NCBI GenBank assembly: GCA_964017235.1
Contig: OZ024934.1
Span: forward strand, 89,246,706 to 89,310,705
Length of the DNA stretch: 64,000 bases
Direction: 5' to 3'
From: Sabellastarte sp. h YS-2021
Lineage: Eukaryota > Annelida > Polychaeta > Sabellida > Sabellidae
Shown: positions 1-10,009 of the stretch, in pieces
How positions within the stretch are numbered: the first letter of the stretch is position 1
How the letters are laid out: each line of letters starts with the position of its first letter
Translations under genes and position numbers: made by a program
Notes under the pieces: model-generated
The model's database searches: none
What the model was told of the DNA's origin: nothing
Seen by the model: the letters and a program-made list of their open reading frames with translations, nothing else

Positions 1-58
1 CAATAAGCCTTAAGCCATAACATATTAATAACAATCATAGAGTCACTCATTGGCTTAC

Positions 59-188
59 CTCTACCATTGTAGATCAGCAGTCCGTTAGGTCCCCTTACAT
101 CAATGTAGTCGCCAACTGACAAGTTCTCTAGGTATTGTGACATCTTTCCTCCGTCAGGGAACTTTTCGTGGACATTCTTGAAATACAC
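59..188 (-). CDS. CYB5R: NADH-cytochrome b5 reductase, exon with FAD-binding segment (partial gene)
   Basis: This 130-nt exon lies between a TTTTCAG acceptor (forward 189-195) and a G|GTAAGC donor (forward 54-58). It starts in phase 0 and ends in phase 1, giving 43 residues. The reading starts [20 protein letters not shown] and continues with [14 protein letters not shown]. The GGKMSQYL and RGPxGLL motifs are hallmarks of the FAD-binding barrel of cytochrome b5 reductase; the GGKMS loop contacts FAD. It joins in phase to the exon at 9246-9352, whose last residues are DLVIK, as in the vertebrate proteins (LVIKVY). The enzyme passes electrons from NADH via FAD to cytochrome b5 on ER or mitochondrial outer membranes. 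The NADH-binding exons should lie left of position 1. The paralogue (1, 2 or 3) cannot be resolved. The intron before this exon holds the whole DIRS insertion at 333-8532. Confidence 0.9.
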
Positions 189-332
189 CTGAAAATAAAA
201 CAACACTATGACAGTTACGGATCTTTTGATGGTGAAAGTTTGCACTCCTTGAAGAAATCTCTGCAAAAACATTTGTATTATTTTATTATTTATATGAAAA
301 ACAAAGCAGATCAACCCATTTGGTAAAAAAAT

Positions 333-480
333 TGCAAATTTAATAAGTAAATTAAATTTTTATAAGTTAATACCCTATCCAATAGACAATTGCTTTACCG
401 ATCGGCGCGACCGGTACCGCCAAACGCCAGAAAAAGACATCCTGTATATACTACTGGCAGGACCGGTCACGGAGTGTGCA
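333..480. repeat. Left inverted terminal repeat of DIRS-A copy 1
   Basis: The segment carries ACAATTGCTTTACCG, then a GGCGCGACCGGT core, then CCAGAAAAAGACATCCTGTA. The reverse complement of 8400-8532 has the same order (ACAATTTCTTTACCGG, GGCGCGACTGGT, CCAGAAAAAGACGTCCTGTA). The same sequence recurs at 62754-62900 in the copy at the right edge. Confidence 0.8.
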
Positions 481-683
481 TTCGCTAAGTGGCGCATCGT
501 ACTTCCTTCCTGTCTAGACATTGTGACGTCACAGCATCTTTTTCGTGTCTAGTCCTATTAAGACCCCTAGTAAGCTGATAGCGGGGCTGGATGGGTGGGC
601 CTTGCCTGTCCATTGGGTACCCGCCCACTGAAACCAATGCATACCCGGTCCTACTAAAAAGGGTTTATTGAGAACACTACTAG

Positions 684-762
684 TATTAACTTATAAAAAT
701 TTAATTTACTTATTAAATTTGCAATTTTATTGCATTAATACATCCTATCCAATGGACAATTG
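684..762. repeat. Internal complementary region of DIRS-A copy 1
   Basis: TTAACTTATAAAAATTTAAT here is the reverse complement of the outer left end (near 345-375). It is followed directly by CAATTTTATTGCATTAATAC and TCCTATCCAATGGACAATTG, the reverse complement of the outer right end. This is the expected 'ends joined' template used in the DIRS circular replication model. Just before it, about 630-684 carries extra sequence absent from the otherwise matching copy at 63025-63122, so this copy has a local insertion or duplication. Confidence 0.75.
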
Positions 763-1074
763 CTGAATAACTACCGCTTGGAAGGTGGGTAAGGTACTAG
801 GGACTCAAGTAAACTCCTAAACAGAACAAAACTGAGAAGGCCCGGCTTGATCTAGGGTCAGAGAACCCTGTAAGGTCCAGGTCGGCTACCACTAACCGGT
901 TACCCGGAAGTCTACCGACGTTGCCCCTGAGAATAGGAAGAGAGGGTCAAGTTCAGTCCCATAAGAAATAAACTTCCCAAAGGAAGCAAGTTACAGTTTT
1001 TCTGGGTTTTTTTCTTTAAACTATTACATACAAATATACACCATATGTACATATATACATAGTTACATATCTCC

Positions 1075-1940
1075 TCATTTTTGGGTTTGGTGGTGGACCT
1101 GTTGAGCAGCCACCACTTCACCCAAATGGAAAAGCTCTGTATCAGCCCAAGCCACATCCTTCATACAGAACTGTGTGAAGGTGTTATGTGATTTCCAGTG
1201 GCAGGCTGACAAAATTTGCTCTAAGGAGACCCCCGACTGGAAGGCCTTAGAGGCAGCAAAGGCCCTGACATCATGGGCTTTAACCTGATGCAGTGTGAGG
1301 GCCTCCTGGTCAGAGAGCTCATAACATAGGATCACAGTCTGCTTGATCCATGAGAAGATGGTGGAAGGTGAGATGTCCTTATCAAAACGTTTCTTGAAGA
1401 GGTCCTGTCCAAATAATAGCACAGGGCTCTGACTGGACATAGGGACCTGTCACCCAGGGCTGGCATGACCACTGGAGCCACACTATCTGGGCCCTCCTTA
1501 GCCAGCTGGTTCTTGGATACAAAGCTGGGTGAGGGGTACAATGACACCTTAGACTGGTGTCTGATGTTCTTATGTAACCAAACATGGATCTCACTCCTGC
1601 GTTTACCAGAACCCAGGGCCAGGAGAAAAATAGTCTTGAAGGTCAAGTGTTTTAGTGAGGCCTCTTTTAAGGGTTCAAAGGGAGCCTTTGTCAGCTGGTG
1701 TAGAACCAGTGAGAGGTTCCAGGACGGAATACCCCTCCTGCCCTTGGGTCTGTCTCTATGGAAACTATCCAAGAGACAGGTGAGATTCTCATCTTTGCTG
1801 ACATTAATGGAGGAGTTGCCTAACTTGTCAGCAATGGCTGATCTGTAGCCATCGATGGTACCTGGCTGCAACTTTCTGTCCTGAAACAAGTACAGAAGGA
1901 AGTCAGCTATGGCTTTCAGAGGTGGTGCCCTGAAGTCCAC
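1075..1940 (-). pseudogene. DIRS-A tyrosine recombinase, frameshifted
   Basis: The N-terminal part (1332-1940) has the core-binding motif PGTIDGYRSAIADKLG and the first catalytic arginine in SGKRRSEIHVW. The reading then shifts frame into 1075-1440, which has the second catalytic motif H-D-V-R-A-F (HxxR) and a histidine in ACHWKSHNTF. At the nucleophile position this copy reads TFTQFCMKD. The sister copies read TFTQFYLKD (about 63480-63500) and TFTNFYLKD (about 51940), so the catalytic tyrosine is replaced by cysteine here. With the frameshift as well, it cannot be an active integrase. It is the last coding unit of the element, as usual for DIRS. Confidence 0.85.
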
Positions 1941-2125
1941 CTGATTACTGAGGCATGAAGGTTCAGGTTTGCCAGGTTCTTGTGTGGGGTCTGGTTGAAT
2001 GGCTGAGTTACCAGGTTAGGGAGGTTGGGTAGGCACAGTGGGATCTGGCTGGACATGGCCACTAGGTCCCAGAACCAGGGCATGTTGGGCCAACCCGGTG
2101 CAATCAGAATTGTTCTGTTGCATGG

Positions 2126-2959
2126 CTAGTCCTGCAACTTCTCCACCACTGCTGGTCGGAAGGCATATGGATCCAGACCCTCCCAGGACAGGCTGAGTGC
2201 ATCCACTGCCCATGCTTGGGGGTCTGGAACTGGTGAAACAAACTGTGGAAGTTTGTTGTTGAACCTGGTGGCAAACAGGTCCACTTGGGGCTGGTGCCAC
2301 CAGGAACAAATGGCTTGGAAGACCTCTGGATGAAGGGACCATTCTGTTTGAATGGTTTGACCTAGTCTGGATAGCTTGTCTGCTATCACATTCAGCCAAC
2401 CTGGGATGTGTCGAGCTTTGAGTGTTACCTGTCTCCTGGTACACCAGGTCAGGATTCTCCACAGAAGGGTACACAGAGGGCCCGACTTCATATTTTTTAC
2501 ATGCAACTTGCTTTCTGGAAGGGACCAGGTTCCCCTTGTAGTGTGCTCGTTTAAGTGAGCACCCCACCTTTCTTTTGATGCGTCTGTAAATATCTGCAGG
2601 GCATGTTTTAGTGGGTGTAATGGTTGACCTAGTAGCACATTGCGCCTACAGGTAGATCTATGGCAGCAGTTGGGACATTTGTGACAAGATTTACAGAGCT
2701 CAAGTGACCTACACAGGAAACATCTTTCACATATTTTATTTCTGTGTAATTGTGACAATAATTGGGATTTACACCTTTCTTTTGTGGCAACCCGATAACA
2801 GAATGAGCATTTGCAACACAAGAGTTTACAGGTAAATTTACAGTTTCGCTCTTGTTGGTCAAGTCTTTGTCCTTGGCTATCACTGGTGAAGGGTTCAAAC
2901 CTCTCTGACTGGGCACACAAACAGAGTCCTTCAGTCCGGTAACACACTTTACACAACAA
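2126..2959 (-). pseudogene. DIRS-A Cys-rich region fused to RNase H; RT missing
   Basis: One open frame of about 277 codons. Its first ~110 residues hold about 20 cysteines in CxxC-type spacing, for example NCKFTCKLLCCKCSFC and LCKSCHKCPNCC. About 17 residues later comes a DIRS RNase H: TDASKERWGAHL with the first catalytic Asp, then ARHIPGWLNVIADKLSR, and the linker VDLFATRFNNKLPQFVSP. In complete DIRS elements the reverse transcriptase with its YLDD box sits immediately before this RNase H. Here it is absent and the segment joins in frame, so RT appears to have been deleted between the Cys-rich part and the RNase H. The Cys-rich part may be a zinc-binding Gag tail. No initiator can be assigned with confidence. 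Confidence 0.65.
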
Positions 2960-3085
2960 TTGTCATTTACGAGGTTTGGAACCCTTGGCCTGTTTCTGTG
3001 AAAAACTTGTAGGCTTGCCACGACCTTTCTTTCCCTGCTGGCGTTCGCGTATTTGCTTCCAAGCTGGGATAGACGACTTCCGGTC

Positions 3086-4391
3086 CTATTGATGAGAAGG
3101 TCCGTCATTGGAAGCATATGGGTGGAAACAACTAGGTTTCCTGTGTGACTGGCCAGAAGAACGCCTCTCTTCACTTGTAGATACTTCCTCTTCAGCTTTA
3201 ATGAGAAGCTGGTCTGGGAAAAGTGACTGCAAGTGATCGGGAGCAGTACGCAGTGCAGAAAGCGTATTCTGTTTAACACCAGCATGTAAGAATTCTAAAT
3301 AGCTGTCTCTACACGCAAGGGTAAAGTTCGCCAAGCTGATGACAACTCCCTCTGACTAGTCCTGCATTGTCCTGGCCATGGCTTGGGAGATTGAACGGTT
3401 AAACGTAACCAAATAGTCCAGTTCGTCTACAACTTGCTGCATTCTTTCAGACAACTTGCTTTTTCCCTTATCCAAATGCAGGTTTTGGAGTTGAGTAGAC
3501 ATCGCGTCCTGCACTCTAGTAAGACACCTTGACAACCCAGCAGCCAGGTTGCACATGATAGATTGTTCTCTGGCTGCCCTCTCCCAGCGTCTTAAAATGT
3601 CCTGGCTAAGGGCCCAGGTGGGTGGGGCAGTAGGTAAACTACGTCTGGCCACCCTACTGAACACACTATTTAGCTTTGCCGGTTCCGGAGACCAGGTAGA
3701 CACAGTAGATCTATCAGTCTTTCTTGTCAGCATGCATGTCGTACCATCTAGACAACCTGGGTGGCTTGACAAACTGGTCGATGAGCAGTCCAGTAGTTTC
3801 AGTGTTTCTGGAAGGATAGCCTTCAGCAATGGTGAGATTAACTTTTCCATTTTCTTACACAACCAGTCATCTACTGGCAACTTGATAAAGACCTTCGCAG
3901 TTGGCTGGACTCAGGAACTGGCAAATGGGTTGTCGTCTGCAGAGGAAACGCTGTCAAATTCAGGAATCTGATGCCAGCCCATAAATGATCTCACACCTCT
4001 GATGGTCTCTCTGTAAGTAGATTCCTCAGAGAGTTCCTGATCAGCTGCCTCGTCCCTGGTGAGATCTTTGTCTGGGGAGCCGTACCGGAAACTGTCATCA
4101 ACAGGTGAACCCGGTTCACTGTGTAGATCTCCATCACTCTCAGACTGCAGGGCAGCATCACCGGTACCAGTTAGCAGAGCATCAGGACCCGCAACGGGAG
4201 CCTCAATAGGCTGGGTGGCATTCTGCTGGATCACAACTCCAGTACCGGGACCCTCAACAGGGCGGTTAGCACTCTTGTTGAGAACTTTCTTCACAGCAAA
4301 TGCATCACCGGTGGTCTGAACAAGACTGGAACTGACACCCTCCACAGTCTCACTAGAGGACAAGCCACTAGTGGAGGTTCCAGGATCAACA
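3086..4391 (-). pseudogene. DIRS-A Gag-like protein, C-terminal part, interrupted
   Basis: Acidic, low-complexity sequence at 3911-4391 continues in another frame into a helical segment at 3356-3880 (RWERAAREQSIMCNLAAGLS, then SISQAMARTMQD). A further fragment at 3086-3334 starts ANFTLACRDSYLEFLHAG. The same blocks recur in the relic at 58154-58661 (ITQAMARTMQD, then KHDSYLDFV), which shows they belong to one family protein. Stops and frame changes separate the blocks. The upstream part of the same frame lies at 7763-8298, on the other side of the nested element. Calling it Gag rests on its position before the RNase H and recombinase, not on a recognised domain. Confidence 0.6.
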
Positions 4392-4679
4392 AGACCACTA
4401 CCGTGGTATGATCTCCCGCCGCACTACATCAAAAAGTAGGTCAACAACATATTTGTAAAGAAACCCCTTTAAATTCAACAGTTTTGGTGTTATAAGTGAT
4501 TTACTCACTGGAAAACCATGAAAGTAGCTATTACTCAGTTAGTTATGGACCTACAGCTGTGAAACTTTGCCATGACACAGAACATTAAAAAGTAGCTCAA
4601 CAACATATTTGACAACAAGATGGCCGCCAAAAGTGGCGAAAATTGAAATTTTTCCCCTTTGCATAGGTGAATGAGTTAT

Positions 4680-6450
4680 TTGAGAAATACTGGCTATCTG
4701 CAATACTTCTAGAGATAATTCACATTTACTCATTTTGAGTAGGTGAGTAATTATCTACAGGTCTAAAACTTCACCAAGTGAAAGCTCTTCCAAAAGTAGA
4801 TGAACGAGTTATTTGATAAAAATTGGGTGTCTGCAATAGTTTTAGAGATAATTCGCATTTACTCATTTTGAGTAAGTGAGTAATTATGTACAGGTCTGAA
4901 ACTTCACCATGTGAAAGCTCTCCCAAAAGTAGATGGATGAGTTATTTGAGAAAAATTGGCTATCTACAATACTTTTAAGAGATAATTCGCATTTACTCAT
5001 TTTGAGTAGGTGAGTAATTATCTACGGGTCTGAAACTTCACCATGTGAAAGCTCTCCCAAAAGTAGATGAATGACTTATTTCAGAAAAATTGGCTATCTG
5101 CAATAATTTTAGAGATAATTCGCATTTACTCATTTTGAGTAGGTGAGTAATTATCTACGGGTCTGAAACTTCACCATGTGAAAGTTCTTCCAAAAGTAGG
5201 TGAATGAGTTATTTGAGAAAAATTGGCTATCTGCAATACTTTTAGTAATAATTCTCATTTACTCATTTTCAGTAGGTGAGTAATTTGCTATGGGTCTGAA
5301 ACTTCACCATGTGAAAGCTCTTCCAAAAGTAGATGAATGTGTTATTTGAGGAAAATTGGCTATCTACAATACTTTTAAGAGATAATTCGCATTTACTCAT
5401 TTTGAGTAGGTGAGTAATTATCTACGGGTCTGAAACTTCACCATGCGAAAGCTCTCCCAAAAGTAGATGAATGAGTTATTTCAGAAAAATTGGCTATCTG
5501 CAATACTTTTAGCGATAATTCGCATTTACTCATTTTGAGTAGGTGAATAATTAGCTATGGGTCTGAAACTTCACCATGTGAAAGCTCTTAAAAAAGTAGG
5601 TGAATGACTTATTTCAGAAAAATTGGCTATCTGCAATACTTTTAGCGATAATTTGCATTTAATCATTTTGAGTAGGTGAGTAACTAGCTATGGGTCTGAA
5701 ACTTCACCAAGTGAAAGCTCTCCCAAAAGTAGGTGAATGAGTTATTTGAGAAAAATTGGCTATCTGCAATACTTTTACAGATAATTCGCATTTACTCATT
5801 TTGAGTAGGTGAGCAATTAGCTATGGGTCTGAAGCTTCACCAAGTGAAAGCTCTCCCAAAAGTAGGTGAATGAGTTATTTGAGAAAAATTGGCTATCTGC
5901 AATACTTTTAGCGATAATTCGCATTTACTCATTTTCAGTAGGGGAGTAATTAGCTATGGGTCTGAAACTTCACCAAGTGAAAGCTCTCCCAAAAGTAGGT
6001 GAATGAGTTATTTGAGAAAAATTGGCTATCTGCAATACTTCTAGAGATAATTCGCATTTACTCATTTTGAGTAGGTGAGTAATTAGCTATGGGTGTGAAA
6101 CTTCACAATGTGAAAGCTCTTCAAAAGTAGGAGAATGAGTTATTTGAGAAAAATTGGCTATCTGCAATACTTTTACAGATAATTCGCGTTTACTCATTTT
6201 CAGTAGGTGAGTAATTAGCTACGGGTCTGAAACTTCACCATGTGAAAGCTCTTCCAAAAGTAGATGAATGAGTTATATGAGAAAAATTGGCTATCTGCAA
6301 TACTTTCAGAGATAATTCGCATTTACTCATTTTGAGTAGGTGAATAATTTAGCTACGGGTCTGAAACTTCACCAAGTGAAAGCTCTCCCAAAAGTAGGTG
6401 AATGAGTTATTTGAGAAAAATTGGCTATCTGCAATACTTCTAGAGATAAG
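4680..6450 (+). repeat. 134-bp tandem array, core of family B copy 1
   Basis: About 13 units of 133-134 bp. Landmarks in each unit are GGTCTGAAACTTCACCA, AAAGTAGRTGAATGAGTTAT, GGCTATCTGCAATACTTTT and ATTTACTCATTTTGAGTAGG. Successive GGTCTGAAAC starts at 4893, 5027 and 5160 give the period. The same monomer forms the array at 26705-27917. Confidence 0.9.
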
Positions 6451-6589
6451 CCACCTGCCAAATATGAAAGAAATGGGGAAAGAAATGTGGACTGTAGGTT
6501 GCCAACAAGTAATATTCCACAATTTAGACATTTTGGTCTACTACAGGCCTAATTTAGACATAAACCCTACAATAGGTAAAGTGCTATTA

Positions 6590-7600
6590 CTTACTCAAAA
6601 GTAGGCCAAAGTTCACCAAACCTTTTTCCTTTTAGCATAGGATACTGTTATATTACCCTGTGGGTCAAAAATTCACTCAAAATTGCTCTATCTCTTACGG
6701 TTTGCGAGATATTTGTCATTTTTCACATTTTCACCAAAAGTAGCAATAAAGTAGCCATTACTCACTTGTACATCGAGCAACAGTTGTGAAACTTAAATAT
6801 GTTATAGTTCACAAAAAAGTAGATGAACAACATATTTGAGAGAAATTGTGTAGCTGCAATACTTTTGAAGATATAAACCATTTACTCATTATGGTTATCA
6901 TTAAAAATTGAAGAAGTAGCTATTACTCACTTAGCTATGGAGATACACTTCCAAACTACTGACCATGTTGTAGCTGTGGAGATAGTAGCTGAACAACATA
7001 TTGGAACAAAATTGTGTAGCTGGAATACTTTTGAAGATATAAGCCATTTACTCATTATGGTTATCATCAAAGTAGCTATTACTCAGTTAGCTATGGAGTT
7101 ACAGCTGTGAAAATTCACAATACAGTATATCCAAAAGGTAGATGAACAACATATTCGACAAAAATCCTCTATATTCAATAGTTTTTGAGTTATAAGTGAC
7201 TTGCTCAATGGTCAAATGTTAAACTTAGTGTAGCTATTACTCAGCTAGCTATGGTGCTACACCTTGGAAACCTCACCATGATATAGTACATGAAGGAGTT
7301 GTTCAACAACATATTTCAGGCCAATATTGTAAGTAACAGTTACAAAGACAAAATCAACTTACTCATTTTGCTCATTGTTAATAACAGAAAATAGCTATTA
7401 CTCACTTAGCTATCAAGATAGACCCCTAAAAATGGTACCATCTTGTAGGCATGGAGAAAGTAGCTGAAGAACGTATTTTACAGAAACACTCTAAATGCAG
7501 TCGTTTTGGAGTTATGAGCACTTTACTCAAAGTAGCCACCATTGCTATTACTCACTTAGCTATGGTCCAAGGTGTGAAATAACAGCATCAAATGAAAGGA
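6590..7600 (+). repeat. Degenerate repeats, 3' portion of family B copy 1
   Basis: Diverged, non-uniform repeats with recurring AAAGTAGCTATTACTCA, AACAACATATT and TACTTTTGAAGATAT. A segment at about 6640-6720 (GGGTCAAAAATTCACTC, then GCTCTATCTCTTACGG) matches the 151-bp monomer at 18.4-20.2 kb, showing a mix of monomer types inside one element. Confidence 0.7.
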
Positions 7601-7762
7601 CATAAGCAATAAGGTCATAAAAAACATTGAAAAGGCCAAGGAGAAACAACCAGTGTGATGTACAGCCCTTTATACTTTATAAAACTCCATAACACACGAA
7701 CACACGCACACACGCACGGAATGCGTTTTATAATCTCCCGCCCGGTGGGCCGGCGGGAGATA

Positions 7763-8298
7763 AAAAAGGGCTGATCACTGGTAACCACTGAGGAGGGTTT
7801 CTTCACAGGTTCTACACGGACAACAAATGTCTCGGAAATCACCATAGCTTCTAATCTGGCAAAATGCTCTGCCCACTTGTCGTCCAGTTCTTTAATGTCA
7901 TCAAACCTTGATTTGCTGGATTTCTTCCTACTGCTAGTCTTGGGAGATTCGTCAGCTCTCTTCTTTTTCTTACTAGCAGGGGTCTCAGCAGAAGCAGATT
8001 CCTGGTGTACCTGTCCCAAAAGAGTGACCTCTGATGGGTCCACGAGAGTGGGGGTAGCACTAGCAAGGGAATCAGAAGTGGACTTCTTCTGCTCACATTC
8101 TTTCCTGGACTGGTAGGTAGGGGTGGAGAGTTGTTTAATTTGCGCAGGCATAAAAGCTTTGCAAATGTCACAATCCATCTTCTTAACACAGGGGTTGTCA
8201 TGCACCCTCTTGTCTCTGCAACGCGCACATTTCTTGTGGTTGTCAAAAAGGGCCATAATGTGCCTGCGACTGACTCTCTTCTGTCCAGGTGAAGACAT
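7763..8298 (-). pseudogene. DIRS-A Gag-like protein, N-terminal part
   Basis: A plausible start at 8298 gives MSSPGQKRVSRRHIM, then a Cys/His cluster (CARCRD, HDNPCVKK, DCDIC) that may bind zinc. A Lys/Ser-rich stretch (ASKKKKR, SSRKKSSKSR) and DDIKELDDKWAEHFARLEAM follow. The relic at 59142-59447 has the matching block EIKALDENWLERFSRPEAI. The frame runs into the nested element at 7762, where codons become non-homologous, so the protein is split from its remainder at 3086-4391. It is the first coding unit of the element, about 100 bp inside the right terminal repeat. No recognised enzymatic domain. Confidence 0.6.
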
Positions 8299-8399
8299 AA
8301 TGATCAGTATTCTAGCAGAATAGAAATAACGTAGAAATAATTAAAAGTTCATAAAAATGGTTAGTTGTAAAACTTCAAAAACGTCTCTCTGTAGAAAAC

Positions 8400-8532
8400 G
8401 CGTCTGCACATTCCACGCGCCAAACGAAAAAGATATACAGGACGTCTTTTTCTGGCATTCAGCGGGACCAGTCGCGCCGACCGGTAAAGAAATTGTCCAT
8501 TTGATAGGATGCATTAATGCAATAAAAATTGT
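8400..8532. repeat. Right inverted terminal repeat of DIRS-A copy 1
   Basis: Reverse-complement partner of the left end at 333-480, ending CATTAATGCAATAAAAATTG. It is more diverged from its partner than the copies at 62754 are, consistent with an old insertion. Confidence 0.75.
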
Positions 8533-9245
8533 CATTTTTAGTTTCTTACTTGTAAACTAAGTACTGATTTGAGTACTTTAGCCAGAGATATGTACTGATT
8601 TAAACTGATTTAAGTATCTATTGCTCAGTTAATACAATTGCTAGACTTGCATTGATGTATGACTGTTGTACCGATTTCCAATCTATTAAAAAAACTGGAC
8701 AGTATCATTTAGCCATCACTTTTGAAACATTTCAATGCATTTTTCTTCTCCCACAAAATTGTGTGAAAAACAAACAACACTTCTGTTTTAAGAATATGCA
8801 ATTTCTTTTAATATTTTTGCACAAAAACATGCATACCTGTGACATTAAAACCGTTTAGACCAGAATGTGTAATGGACCGGATTCTGGTTCAAGAAGGATA
8901 GATGAGTTAAATACACCAGTACTCAATAAGTACTTTTGCTACAGATATGTACTGATGTAGACTGATTTAAGCATCAGTACTCAATACTGTGGACAGGGAC
9001 ATTGTTCACCGAGTTAAATATCTTAGAACTCGTAAAAGACTGTAGCAAGAGTTATGCGTTGAAAGCCGTTGATGTGGACAGACTTAAGAACCCCAGAACT
9101 CAATATGTACTGCGGTTAGAGTTAGATTACATGTAATTTTCTCACCCTTGAATAAACAAAAATAAAAAGTAGGAGGCATGGCAAAAACAAAATCAATCTT
9201 GGAAAATATAAACTGCTTTTAGCAGACATTTTGTTGTTCTCTCAC
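8533..9245. other. Intron sequence, no gene
   Basis: AT-rich intron with short degenerate repeats of TATGTACTGATTTAAACTG type at 8560-8630 and 8930-9000. No coding signal seen. Confidence 0.6.
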
Positions 9246-9352
9246 CTTAATCACAAGGTCCATATGACCCAAGTCATCGTCACTAGTGACAGGGGTGTAG
9301 GGTCTTATCACCAGCTCTCCATTCACCCGAGCAGTCAGATAGATGTGCTGAC
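9246..9352 (-). CDS. CYB5R: NADH-cytochrome b5 reductase, exon with FAD-binding RxYT motif
   Basis: This 107-nt exon has a TCTTGCAG acceptor (forward 9353-9360) and an AAG|GTGAGA donor (forward 9241-9245). It enters in phase 1, completing a glycine codon begun in exon 12980-13052, and leaves in phase 0. The peptide begins [20 protein letters not shown], followed by [20 protein letters not shown] is the conserved RxYT(P) flavin-binding motif of the ferredoxin-NADP reductase superfamily, and GQHIYL/TSDDD-x-G are diagnostic of cytochrome b5 reductases. All expected residues are intact, so nothing suggests a pseudogene. Flanking introns hold transposons at 333-8532 and 9887-11754. Confidence 0.93.
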
Positions 9353-9886
9353 CTGCAAGATACAGTAGAACCCGGTATCATCTAAATATTCAAATTTACA
9401 CTGTTTATACTCGTACAAAATTACCAATGCTGCAACTCAGCTGTTTGTAGAGACTCGATTATTGCCCATCTTGGATCGATTAATCATTCGACTTAATCGG
9501 CAGAGACATCAAAAATCAAGAAAGTCATCACATAAGCATAACTAAACATATTTATACTATCAATCAACAAAATAATAAAATCTTACTTGAACAATATCAC
9601 TGTTAAAATATGCAAGTTAGAAAATGTGTGGTCTCTGAATCACATGGGATTTCCCAGCAATATGTCAAAATAAAATATGTAAATTAGAAAGTCTTTTAGG
9701 AGGCTACCAGTATGTCGACAATCTCAACATGCATACCAAAGAAAGCAAAATGGCAGTTTGTTTGCAGAATCTCATTGGGTTTCCTGTAAAATTTCATTGG
9801 CAAGTGAGCTGTCAATCATATATGCCACCGGATGCCAAGGAAAGGGCCTTCCATGGCATTTCCTAGCAATACTTTAAAATAAAATA
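9353..9886. other. Intron sequence, no gene
   Basis: AT-rich. A diverged direct repeat is visible: ATGGGATTTCCCAGCAATA near 9645 resembles TGGCATTTCCTAGCAATACT near 9854. No open coding segment. Confidence 0.5.
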
Positions 9887-10009
9887 CTAGAAATAGGACG
9901 CCCTGTTGCTTGTAGCTGCGACATATGAATAGAAACAGGATAGCATAGAAGAACACACATTATCATGTGTAATGTCCACCCTATCAACCTTTTGTTAAGA
10001 AGATAGAAG

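Larger units (their letters stand above)
4392..7762 (+). mobile_element. Helitron-like satellite element, family B copy 1, inserted in DIRS-A Gag
   Basis: The left end has a stem-loop (ACCAC 4394-4398, GTGGT 4403-4407) followed by the subterminal motif ATCTCCCGCCG at 4411. The right end is a hairpin, CTCCCGCC 7735-7742 with GGCGGGAG 7752-7759, followed by ATAAAAA. Its 3' arm is the reverse complement of the left motif. Inside are a 134-bp tandem array and more degenerate repeats; no protein is encoded. Short subterminal inverted motifs, internal minisatellites and a 3' hairpin are features of non-autonomous Helentrons (HINEs). The Gag frame of the host DIRS resumes on both sides, so the insertion is clean. 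Confidence 0.7.
333..8532 (-). mobile_element. DIRS retrotransposon, family A copy 1, RT-deleted, with nested satellite element
   Basis: Outer ends are inverted. The left end (from 333, GCAAATTTAATAAG, then ACAATTGCTTTACCG) mirrors the right end (8400-8532, CCGGTAAAGAAATTGTCC then GCAATAAAAATTG). An internal complementary region at about 684-762 joins the complements of both ends. In minus-strand order come a Gag N-terminus (7763-8298), Gag remainder (3086-4391), a Cys-rich region fused to RNase H (2126-2959) and a tyrosine recombinase (1075-1940). No reverse transcriptase motifs are found, so this is a non-autonomous derivative. It lies in a cytochrome b5 reductase intron in the same orientation as the gene. 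DIRS elements integrate through the recombinase and make no target duplication, and none is seen. Element 4392-7762 is a later insertion inside Gag. Outer coordinates are good to about 10 bp. Confidence 0.85.

Noticed and set aside
1465..1848. 127-codon plus-strand frame
   Set aside because: Antisense shadow of the DIRS recombinase.
2016..2567. 183-codon minus-strand frame
   Set aside because: Mostly a shadow of the RNase H frame. Only its last part (ALVLGPSG) belongs to the DIRS linker region.
4680..6450. Regular repeats suggesting a CRISPR array
   Set aside because: Units are 134 bp with no unique spacers, in an animal genome.
7735..7760. Hairpin as a bacterial-type transcription terminator
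   Set aside because: Eukaryotic context. The hairpin is the conserved 3' end of a Helitron-like element seen again at 34.68 kb.
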